Shown here: positions 15,593 through 21,466 of the stretch, in pieces | How positions within the stretch are numbered: position 1 is the first letter of the stretch | Layout of the letters: each line of letters starts with the position of its first letter | Assembly (NCBI GenBank): GCA_945869245.1 | Contig: CAMBOY010000013.1 | Span: forward strand, 1-21,466 | DNA length: 21,466 nt | Origin: Hydrogenophaga intermedia | GTDB lineage: Bacteria > Pseudomonadota > Gammaproteobacteria > Burkholderiales > Burkholderiaceae_C | Direction: 5' to 3' | Made by a program: the position numbers and the translations under genes | The notes under the pieces: generated by a model | What the model saw: the letters and a program-made list of their open reading frames with translations, nothing else | The model's database searches: none | Told to the model about the DNA's origin: nothing

Positions 15593-16368
15593 GTTCGGTT
15601 GTGTTCCCCGGTTTGATGGTGCTGCTCATTAACCTGGACCGGTCTGAGCACCGCCGCTTGCAGATGGAGCGCCGGCTGGCAGACATGGGGCTGGCTTACA
15701 CGCGTTTGTCGGCTGTGGACGGCAAAGCCCATTGGTCCGAACTTGTCACCAGTGTGGATGTGTCGCTGTTTGAGCGGCAGGTGGGCCGAGACCTGATCGC
15801 TGGCGAAATTGGCTGTTTCCACTCGCACCTGCGGGCGTGGAAAAGCCTGGTGGATTCCGATTGCCATACCCTGCTGGTGCTCGAGGACGACGTGGTGTTT
15901 GGTCCCGATTTCTTGCCGGCCTTGCAGCTTGCGTTGGAGCACCGCCATCGGTGGGATGTCCTCAATCTCAACAAGATCCGGGCCAAGCAGGCGGTGCGGC
16001 AAGCGCAGCTGGGGCCTTACGCGCTCAACGCGTACATGGGTCCACTCACCGGTATGGGCGCTTACCTCATCTCGCGTGACACAGCACAGCGCTTGCTTCC
16101 CGACATGTTGCCCATCACGCTGCCAATCGATCTTGAGCTGGACCGAGTCCACCGCCATCGCATTAGCCGCTATGGGCTAGAGCCGTTTCCCAGCCATGTG
16201 GACGACGAAGACCAGAGCACCATCACAGGGCAAGCGTTTGCGGGCGTGCGCAAGCACGCTTGGTACCGCCGCATGCCCACCTTTAAGCGCCGATTGCGCG
16301 ATCTGTTCGCCAAGCAGTGGTATTTGCTGCGCACCGGCCAACTGTTTCCAGAAAAGAACAAACCATGA
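15589..16368 (+). CDS. Glycosyltransferase family 25 (LPS/LOS type)
   Basis: A 259-residue protein of the GT25 family, which includes the LgtB/LgtE and Lex1 galactosyltransferases of lipooligosaccharide. Visible signatures are the N-terminal LINLDRSEHRRLQME, RLSAVDG, GEIGCFHSHLRAW, the acidic LVLEDDVVF (metal/nucleotide-sugar binding) and VDDEDQSTI near the C-terminus. The last 40 residues are basic (Arg/Lys-rich), which could give membrane association. There is no signal peptide, as expected for a cytoplasmic-face enzyme. In other bacteria GT25 enzymes build the galactose acceptor that is capped with sialic acid, which fits this neu operon. The actual sugar is unknown. Its start and stop both overlap neighbours by ATGA. 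Confidence 0.85.
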   Translation: MSSVVFPGLMVLLINLDRSEHRRLQMERRLADMGLAYTRLSAVDGKAHWSELVTSVDVSLFERQVGRDLIAGEIGCFHSHLRAWKSLVDSDCHTLLVLEDDVVFGPDFLPALQLALEHRHRWDVLNLNKIRAKQAVRQAQLGPYALNAYMGPLTGMGAYLISRDTAQRLLPDMLPITLPIDLELDRVHRHRISRYGLEPFPSHVDDEDQSTITGQAFAGVRKHAWYRRMPTFKRRLRDLFAKQWYLLRTGQLFPEKNKP

Positions 16369-17120
16369 CCCAGCCCAAAGTGGTGCTTTGTATGAAGTGG
16401 GGCACCTTGTACCCAGCCGAGTACGTCAATGTGCTCTACCGCGCTTGCCGTCGCCACATCAGCGGCGATTTCCGTTTTGTGTGCCTCACCGGCGAAGCCG
16501 AGGGTTTGTTGCCCGATGTGGAGGTCTATCCAATCCCCGACATTGGCTTGGAGCACCGCCACTATTACGACGGCGCCTGGCCCAAGATCGGGGTGTTCAG
16601 TCACGATTTGTACGGCTTGCAAGGCCGCTGTCTGTTCATCGATCTCGATACGGTGATTCTGGGCAGTTTGGACCCATTCTTTGAGGTGCCAGGCCCTGTG
16701 GTGGCGATCAACAACGCGCCGTGGTCCAGCCCGTCCTTGCCGCCGCGCACCATGTCCAGCGTGTTTGCCTTTGACATCGGCGCTTTGGGCCATGTGGTCG
16801 ACCCGTTGCGCAGCCGGCGTGACGAGTTGGTGGCGCAGCACGTCATTGAGCAGGAGTATTTGCACCATGCGGTGCAAGGCATCTCGTATTGGCCGCAGGA
16901 GTGGCTGGTGAGCTTCAAGTACCACCTGCGACAGCCGCTGCTGCTGGACCGGTTTCTGAAACCCAAGTCGCCACCCCCCAACGCCAAGTTGGTGATTTTT
17001 CACGGCAAGCCGCGTCCGATCGACCTGGTGCGCCCACCGGCAGGCAACTGGGAGCGCTTTCCCCACTACGGCAGTGGCAGTGTCGACTGGATGGTCGATT
17101 ACTGGCGCCAGCACCAATGA
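16365..17120 (+). CDS. Putative GT-A glycosyltransferase with DxD motif
   Basis: A 251-residue protein I do not recognise by gene name. It looks like a GT-A nucleotide-sugar transferase distantly related to GT8. The N-terminus VVLCMKWGTLYPAEYVN begins a Rossmann-like strand. WPKIGVFSH is followed by LFIDLDTVILGSLDPFF, which has the DxD metal-binding motif at Asp93/Asp95. Late in the protein KLVIFHGKPRPIDL supplies a His-Gly-x-x-Pro element similar to the metal-binding His region of GT8 enzymes. The position between GT25 and the amidination genes suggests it builds the same oligosaccharide. The ATG at 16365 overlaps the GT25 stop by ATGA. Donor and linkage are unknown; confidence is good for glycosyltransferase and low for a specific family. 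Confidence 0.7.
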   Translation: MTQPKVVLCMKWGTLYPAEYVNVLYRACRRHISGDFRFVCLTGEAEGLLPDVEVYPIPDIGLEHRHYYDGAWPKIGVFSHDLYGLQGRCLFIDLDTVILGSLDPFFEVPGPVVAINNAPWSSPSLPPRTMSSVFAFDIGALGHVVDPLRSRRDELVAQHVIEQEYLHHAVQGISYWPQEWLVSFKYHLRQPLLLDRFLKPKSPPPNAKLVIFHGKPRPIDLVRPPAGNWERFPHYGSGSVDWMVDYWRQHQ

Positions 17121-17136
17121 TGTGGAGAGCAGCGGC

Positions 17137-17883
17137 ATGCGTTTGATTGCACGACTGGATGTCAAGAACGAATGGGTCATCAAGGGCATTCAGCTCGAAG
17201 GCCTCAGAAAAGTGGGTGACCCGCTGGAGTTGGCCCAACGCTACTACGAGCAGGGTGTGCAAGAGATTGTGTTCATGGATGCGGTGGCCAGTCACTACGA
17301 CCGCAGCAATCTGTTCCACATCATTGAACGGGCTTGCCGCAGTGTGTTTGTGCCGATCGCCATTGGCGGCGGACTGCGCACACTCGACGACGTGTCGCGG
17401 GCGCTTGATGCCGGCGCCGACAAAGTGATCGTCAATTCGGCGGCGGTGCGCGACATCCGCTTTGTGTCTGACGTGGCGCGACGCTTTGGTTCACAGTGCA
17501 TCGTTGGCTCGATTGAGGCCAAGCGCTTGCCCGCAGGCGGCTGGGGGGTGTATGTGGACAATGGCCGCGAGCCCACCGGCTTGGCTGTGCTCGATTGGGT
17601 GGCCCAGCTCGAAGACGCCGGTGTCGGCGAAATCTTGTTGACTTCCGTTGATCAAGAAGGCACACGCCGGGGGTTTGACAACGACTTGGTCGAAGCGGTG
17701 CACCGCAGCACCAGCCGCCCGGTCATTGTGAGTGGCGGCTATGGCGAACCGGCGCATCTGCGCAGCTTGCTGGGCCGGGTGCGCCCGAACGCGGTGGCGT
17801 TTGCCGCCGTATTGCACTACAACAAAGCGTCGGTGGCCGACTTGCACGCCTTGCTGGCCGAAGGCATGGGAGAGACGGCATGA
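17137..17883 (+). CDS. wbuZ: HisF-like subunit for sugar amidination (WbuZ/AglF-type paralogue)
   Basis: A 248-residue (beta/alpha)8 barrel homologous to HisF, the cyclase subunit of imidazole glycerol phosphate synthase. In surface-polysaccharide loci such paralogues (WbuZ, HisF2) pass ammonia from a HisH-like glutaminase to a sugar amidotransferase. The N-terminus is RLIARLDVKNEWVIKG: Asp8 corresponds to the first catalytic Asp of HisF, but KDGRVVKG is lost. The second catalytic Asp (VVAIDAKR in T. maritima) is Glu127 here (VGSIEAKR). IGGGLRT, GADKVIVNSAA and EILLTSVDQEGTRRGFD keep the phosphate-site and barrel motifs. GGAG sits about 9 bp ahead of the ATG. The adjacent hisH-like and wbpG-like genes, and the absence of other his genes, support the non-histidine role. 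Confidence 0.85.
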   Translation: MRLIARLDVKNEWVIKGIQLEGLRKVGDPLELAQRYYEQGVQEIVFMDAVASHYDRSNLFHIIERACRSVFVPIAIGGGLRTLDDVSRALDAGADKVIVNSAAVRDIRFVSDVARRFGSQCIVGSIEAKRLPAGGWGVYVDNGREPTGLAVLDWVAQLEDAGVGEILLTSVDQEGTRRGFDNDLVEAVHRSTSRPVIVSGGYGEPAHLRSLLGRVRPNAVAFAAVLHYNKASVADLHALLAEGMGETA

Positions 17884-18512
17884 TCCGGGTTGGCGTGATC
17901 GATTACGGCGTGGGCAATTTGCGCAGCGTCAGCAATGCGGTGACACACCTGGGCGCGCACGCCGTGGTGTCCAGCCAAGCGGCCGAGCTGAGCCAGTGCG
18001 ACCGGCTGATTCTCCCCGGCGTGGGTGCGTTTGCCCATGGCATGCAGGCTTTGCGCGAGCGCGGTCTGGACGCCGAGATCGTCCGTTGGGCCAACGCAGG
18101 CAAGCCGCTGCTGGGTATCTGTTTGGGCATGCAACTGCTGCTGGAGTCGTCCAGCGAGTTTGGGCATGCGCAGGGTTTGGGTATTGTTCCTGGCCATATC
18201 GATGCCCTGGACCGTTTGCCCCAGGCAGCGCAAGCCCTGCGCTTGCCGCACGTCAGCTGGGCGCCGGTGCGTCCGGTGTCGCCAGCAGCCAACGCGCTGC
18301 TGCGTGGCTTGCCGCCTGAGGCCACCTTTTACTTTGTGCATTCCTACGCGCTGAGCGCCGATAATCCCCACTGTTTGGCCGAGTCCGATTACCTGGGTGT
18401 GCGCTTTGCTGCCGTGGTCGGTAGCGGTTCGGTCTTTGGTGTCCAGTTCCATCCTGAAAAAAGCGGGCCCGCTGGCCTGCAACTGCTTCAGAACTTTCTA
18501 TTTGCTGCCTAA
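17880..18512 (+). CDS. wbuY: HisH-like glutamine amidotransferase (WbuY-type paralogue)
   Basis: A 210-residue class I glutamine amidotransferase homologous to HisH, which releases ammonia from glutamine for its HisF-like partner. The catalytic triad is visible: Cys81 in GICLGMQLLL, and His191 and Glu193 in VQFHPEKS. Other family segments are IDYGVGNLRSV at the N-terminus, LILPGVGAFAHGM (oxyanion region) and FYFVHSYAL. The enzyme is therefore predicted to be active. It is coupled to the HisF-like gene by ATGA and ends 4 bp before the sugar amidotransferase gene, so the three proteins are made together. A true histidine-pathway HisH is possible from this sequence alone; the neighbours argue against it. 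Confidence 0.87.
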   Translation: MIRVGVIDYGVGNLRSVSNAVTHLGAHAVVSSQAAELSQCDRLILPGVGAFAHGMQALRERGLDAEIVRWANAGKPLLGICLGMQLLLESSSEFGHAQGLGIVPGHIDALDRLPQAAQALRLPHVSWAPVRPVSPAANALLRGLPPEATFYFVHSYALSADNPHCLAESDYLGVRFAAVVGSGSVFGVQFHPEKSGPAGLQLLQNFLFAA

Positions 18513-18516
18513 TGCC

Positions 18517-19731
18517 ATGAGCAACTCCGCTTCCACCGCCTTTTTTGGCCTGCCAGAGGACGTCGTCTTCTGCAACAGCTGTGTCATTTCCAACCAGCGC
18601 CCGAGTTCCACGGTGGAGTTTCGCCACACCGCCAACGAGAAGAAAAAAACCATCGGCTTTCAGGACGACGGCCGTTGCGACGCCTGCCATTACCACGCGG
18701 TCAAAGAAAAGCAGATCGACTGGAAAAAGCGCGAAGACCAGCTGGTGGCCACACTGGAGCGGTTTCGCAGCGGAGACGGTGGCTACGATGTGGTGGTGCC
18801 GGGCAGTGGCGGCAAGGACAGCGCCTTCACCTCGCATGTGCTCAAGTACCGCTATGGCATGAACCCGCTCACCGTGACGTGGGCGCCCCATTTGTACACC
18901 GATGTGGGTTGGCGCAACTTCGAGGCGTGGATGCACCAAGGCGGCTTGGACAATATCCTGTTCACTCCCAACGGCAAACTGCACCGCCTGCTCACCCGTC
19001 TGGCGTTCCAGAATTTGCTGCACCCCTTTCAGCCGTTTATTGTTGGTCAGCGCATCATTGGCCCCATGATGGCCGCCAAGTTTGGCGTGCAGTTGGTGAT
19101 GTATGGCGAGAACCATGCCGAATACGGCAACGACCCCAACGACATCTACATCCCCACCATGGACCGGCGGTTTTTCACCGCCAACGATCCCCTGGACATG
19201 ATGCTGGGCGGCGTGGCGGTGCGCGACATCATTCGCGATCACGGCTACACCCTCAACGACTTCACTCCCTACATTCCCCCCTCGGCGGAGTTTTTGGAGA
19301 GCAAGGGGGTGGAGGTGCACTACTTGGGCTATTACCTCAAGTGGGACCCACAGGAATGCTATTACTACGCATCCGAGCACACCGGCTTTCAAGCCAATTC
19401 AGAGCGCACGCCCGGCACGTATTCCAAGTATTCGAGCATCGACGACAAGATCGACATGTTTCACTACTTCACCACGCTCATCAAGTTCGGCATTGGTCGC
19501 GCCACCTACGACGCGGCGCAAGAGGTGCGCAACGGCAAAATCACCCGCGAGGAAGCGGTGCATCTGGTGCACAAATACGACCAAGAGTTTCCGCACAAGT
19601 ACTACGCCGACTTTTTGAGCTACATCGGTTTGAGCGACGCTGAGTTTTGGGCCACGGTCGACACATTCCGCTCTCCGCATCTGTGGGACAAAGGCGCCGA
19701 CGGCTGGCGCCTCAAGCATCAGGTGGCGTGA
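18517..19731 (+). CDS. wbuX: N-acetyl sugar amidotransferase (WbpG/WbuX/PseA family)
   Basis: A 404-residue PP-loop ATPase predicted to convert an N-acetyl group of a nucleotide- or CMP-sugar to an acetamidino group, using ammonia delivered by the HisH/HisF-like pair. The ATP pyrophosphatase loop is VVPGSGGKDSAF (SGGKDS at residues 97-102). Two cysteine pairs, C19-x2-C22 and C54-x2-C57, in FCNSCVISNQRPS and GRCDACHYH look like a zinc site. Later family segments are LTVTWAPHLYTD, RLLTRLAFQNLLHPFQPF, YGENHAEYG, YYLKWDPQECYYYA and KYSSIDDKIDMFHY. Known relatives act in P. aeruginosa O-antigen (WbpG) and on C. jejuni pseudaminic and legionaminic acids (PseA, PtmG). It is somewhat longer than the usual 375-380 residues. 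It is the last gene of the operon, and its 3' end overlaps the convergent ligase gene by 20 bp. Confidence 0.88.
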   Translation: MSNSASTAFFGLPEDVVFCNSCVISNQRPSSTVEFRHTANEKKKTIGFQDDGRCDACHYHAVKEKQIDWKKREDQLVATLERFRSGDGGYDVVVPGSGGKDSAFTSHVLKYRYGMNPLTVTWAPHLYTDVGWRNFEAWMHQGGLDNILFTPNGKLHRLLTRLAFQNLLHPFQPFIVGQRIIGPMMAAKFGVQLVMYGENHAEYGNDPNDIYIPTMDRRFFTANDPLDMMLGGVAVRDIIRDHGYTLNDFTPYIPPSAEFLESKGVEVHYLGYYLKWDPQECYYYASEHTGFQANSERTPGTYSKYSSIDDKIDMFHYFTTLIKFGIGRATYDAAQEVRNGKITREEAVHLVHKYDQEFPHKYYADFLSYIGLSDAEFWATVDTFRSPHLWDKGADGWRLKHQVA

Positions 19732-20986
19732 GCGTCTGCTGGTGCTGCAGTGTTGCCAGGGTCAAGCCCATGGCGACGATGAAGACAAAGGCCTGGCTGT
19801 TGATCTCCAGGCCACCGTCGAACAGGGAATGCACCACAAACATGCCTACAAAGGGCGCCAACCAGCGCCCCTGCGGGTGAGACTGGCGCGACGCCCAGCG
19901 CACCGGCACCCAGAACAGCGCCAGCAGCGCGATCAGGCCGACCGTGCCCAGCTCGGCGCCGGTGAGTGCAAACTGGCTGTGCGGTTGGTCGCACACTGGC
20001 GATCCCACATCGCAGCCCAGTTTGGGTGTGTAGTCGCGATAGGCCGTGTGTTTGAACCCTCCGGTGCCCACACCCCAAACTGGGGACGATTGCCACATCT
20101 CGGCGGCGCTGTGCCACGCTAGCAGCCGAAGCCCCACTGAGGTGTTTTTGCCGTTGGTGTCCAGCGTTTTGATCTCCTGGGTCACCAAGGCAAAACGATT
20201 TTGCACCACGGTCGAGCTACTGGCCACCACCGCCATCAGGGCGACGACACCGCCCACCGCCACCACCCGCCAACGGGGCTTGGCGCCGATCCAGGCCATG
20301 ATCAGCAAACCTGCGGCCAGGGCCAGTTGCGGTCCCCGGCTGGGGTTGAAGTACATCACCGCCACCAGCGCTGCCGCGCCCAGCGCTGCCCACACCCAAG
20401 CCACGCGCTGTTGGCGGGCCCACGCTTGCCAAGCCATGTGGGCGCAGCCCAAGGTCAGTGCTGCCAAGGCCAAGCCTTGGGAAATGGCGTTGTTGAATAC
20501 ACCAGGATCACCAGGAATATTGCGTCCGCCAGGAATCGGCACATACAGGCTGGCGTACAAGCTCAACAGCAGCACCAGGCACCCCGCGTAAAACGCCCAC
20601 CACGCCCGGCGTATCCAGACCGCATCCTGCAACAGCGAAAGCACCAGCGGCACATACAGCAACTTGCTGTAGATGGACAGTTGCCGTGTCACCTCGTCGC
20701 CACTGGCGTCGGTGTAGGCAAGCCCCACCAGTACCAGCAGAAAGTAGGCCACAAAAGGCCACGAGGCGGGGTGTGTCACCGCCAGCTTCAGGCGGCTGGC
20801 GTACTGGCCAGCCAGCACCCAGCCGATCAACATCAGCAACACACTGATGTTGAAGCCGGCCCGAGACAAGGGAAAGAACAAGGCCATGCCAACCACACCG
20901 GCGCAGCCGACGGTGTAGCCCAAGGCGCGCAAACTCGCGGTCCGGTCAGACCCAGTGGGTGTCGTATTCATCGCTGTCTTGCTCAT
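19712..20986 (-). CDS. O-antigen ligase/polymerase family membrane protein (Wzy_C)
   Basis: A 424-residue integral membrane protein with about ten to twelve hydrophobic helices and one large periplasmic loop (about residues 265-350), the layout of O-antigen ligases (WaaL) and polymerases (Wzy). The family region includes YFNPSRGPQLALAAGLL, a conserved Arg in VGLRLLAWHSAAEMW, PVWGVGTGGFKH and QPHSQFALTGAELGTVGLI, whose His is like the ligase histidine. The protein would join polysaccharide to lipid A-core, or polymerise repeat units, at the periplasmic face. WaaL and Wzy cannot be told apart here. The ATG at 20986 overlaps the rmlB stop by ATGA; a further in-frame ATG lies at 20971. The 3' end overlaps the convergent amidotransferase gene by 20 bp. 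Confidence 0.85.
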   Translation of the reverse strand: MSKTAMNTTPTGSDRTASLRALGYTVGCAGVVGMALFFPLSRAGFNISVLLMLIGWVLAGQYASRLKLAVTHPASWPFVAYFLLVLVGLAYTDASGDEVTRQLSIYSKLLYVPLVLSLLQDAVWIRRAWWAFYAGCLVLLLSLYASLYVPIPGGRNIPGDPGVFNNAISQGLALAALTLGCAHMAWQAWARQQRVAWVWAALGAAALVAVMYFNPSRGPQLALAAGLLIMAWIGAKPRWRVVAVGGVVALMAVVASSSTVVQNRFALVTQEIKTLDTNGKNTSVGLRLLAWHSAAEMWQSSPVWGVGTGGFKHTAYRDYTPKLGCDVGSPVCDQPHSQFALTGAELGTVGLIALLALFWVPVRWASRQSHPQGRWLAPFVGMFVVHSLFDGGLEINSQAFVFIVAMGLTLATLQHQQTLTPPDA

Positions 20987-21466
20987 GGTGTTTGGGTGTA
21001 CTGTTTGCTCACCCATTCCCGGTAAGCCCCGCTCTGCACATCGGCCACCCACTGCGGGTTGTCCAGATACCACTGCACCGTTTTGCGAATGCCGGTGTCA
21101 AAGGTTTCGGCGGGCTTCCAGCCCAGCTCGCGCTCTATCTTTCGGGCGTCAATGGCGTAGCGCCGGTCGTGGCCGGGGCGGTCGGTGACAAAGGTGATTT
21201 GGCTGCTGTAGCTTTGCCCGTCGCTGCGCGGGCGCAGCTCGTCCAGCAGCGCACACACCGTGTGCACGATGTCGATGTTGGGCTTCTCGTTCCAGCCGCC
21301 CACGTTGTAGGTTTCGCCCACGCGCCCAGCGGCCAGCACGGTGCGGATGGCGCTGCAGTGGTCTTTCACAAACAGCCAGTCGCGGATTTGTTGGCCGTCG
21401 CCATACACCGGCAAAGGCTTGCCCGCCAGGGCGTTGACGATCATGAGCGGGATGAGTTTTTCGGGG
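20983..21466 (-). CDS. rmlB: dTDP-glucose 4,6-dehydratase, C-terminal part (gene runs off window)
   Basis: The last about 160 residues of an RmlB/RfbB enzyme, which converts dTDP-glucose to dTDP-4-keto-6-deoxyglucose on the way to dTDP-rhamnose and other 6-deoxy sugars. The reading frame is open to position 21466 and starts outside the window; the ATG at 21444 is internal (EKLIPLMIVNALAGKPLPVYG in two adjacent pieces). Family-typical segments are VYGDGQQIRDWLFVKDHCSA, YNVGGWNEKPNIDIV, ITFVTDRPGHDRRYAIDARK and ERELGWKP. The NAD-binding and Tyr-x3-Lys catalytic parts lie upstream of the visible region. The stop overlaps the ligase start by ATGA. The gene shows that the LPS/O-antigen locus continues to the right. 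Confidence 0.95.
   Translation of the reverse strand, partial: PEKLIPLMIVNALAGKPLPVYGDGQQIRDWLFVKDHCSAIRTVLAAGRVGETYNVGGWNEKPNIDIVHTVCALLDELRPRSDGQSYSSQITFVTDRPGHDRRYAIDARKIERELGWKPAETFDTGIRKTVQWYLDNPQWVADVQSGAYREWVSKQYTQTP

Noticed and set aside
17137..18512. hisF and hisH of the histidine pathway
   Set aside because: No other his gene is near, the HisF second catalytic Asp is Glu, and the next gene is a WbpG-type amidotransferase, so the amidination role fits better.

Overview
The window looks like part of a betaproteobacterial chromosome, most probably Burkholderiales/Comamonadaceae. The basis is high GC throughout, the gene order cvpA-purF-metZ, the sequence character of the encoded proteins, and dense packing with many ATGA stop/start overlaps. 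No mobile element, CRISPR array or long empty stretch is visible. Every non-coding gap is under 115 bp, apart from the tRNA block.

Left part (1-5005): housekeeping genes on the + strand. These are the 3' end of cvpA, purF (purine synthesis), metZ (methionine synthesis) and gltX (glutamyl-tRNA synthetase). A strong sigma70-type promoter sits across the end of gltX and reads into tRNA-Ala(GGC), tRNA-Glu(TTC) and tRNA-Asp(GTC). These end at an intrinsic terminator that can also serve the convergent EamA-type transporter gene (5071-5964, minus).

Middle part (6062-12661): cell-envelope sugar supply. kdsA-kdsB-kdsD-algC runs on the + strand and covers the isomerase, synthase and CMP-activation steps of Kdo (3-deoxy-D-manno-octulosonate) synthesis plus a phosphomannomutase/phosphoglucomutase. 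The Kdo-8-P phosphatase gene kdsC is absent. Facing it on the minus strand are two adjacent, different GT30/WaaA-like (Kdo transferase family) glycosyltransferase genes that overlap by ATGA.

Right part (12700-19731): one tightly packed eight-gene + strand operon. It holds neuA-neuB-neuC (CMP-sialic-acid synthesis, closest by eye to the neisserial and Campylobacter NeuB1 type), a GT25 glycosyltransferase, a second GT-A glycosyltransferase with a DxD motif, and an amidination module: a HisF-like cyclase, a HisH-like glutaminase and a WbpG/WbuX-like N-acetyl sugar amidotransferase. Such three-protein modules turn an acetamido group into an acetamidino (acetimidoyl) group on surface sugars. The coupling suggests an amidinated nonulosonic acid, possibly an N-acetimidoyl neuraminic acid, displayed on LPS. 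The window contains no recognisable classical sialyltransferase. The two GT30-like proteins, divergent from neuA across only 38 bp, are candidates to use the CMP-activated sugar.

The window closes with an O-antigen ligase/polymerase-family membrane protein and the 3' part of rmlB (dTDP-glucose 4,6-dehydratase), both on the minus strand and overlapping by ATGA. This fits an LPS/O-antigen locus that continues to the right.

All family assignments rest on motifs and remembered family sequences; no database search was run.
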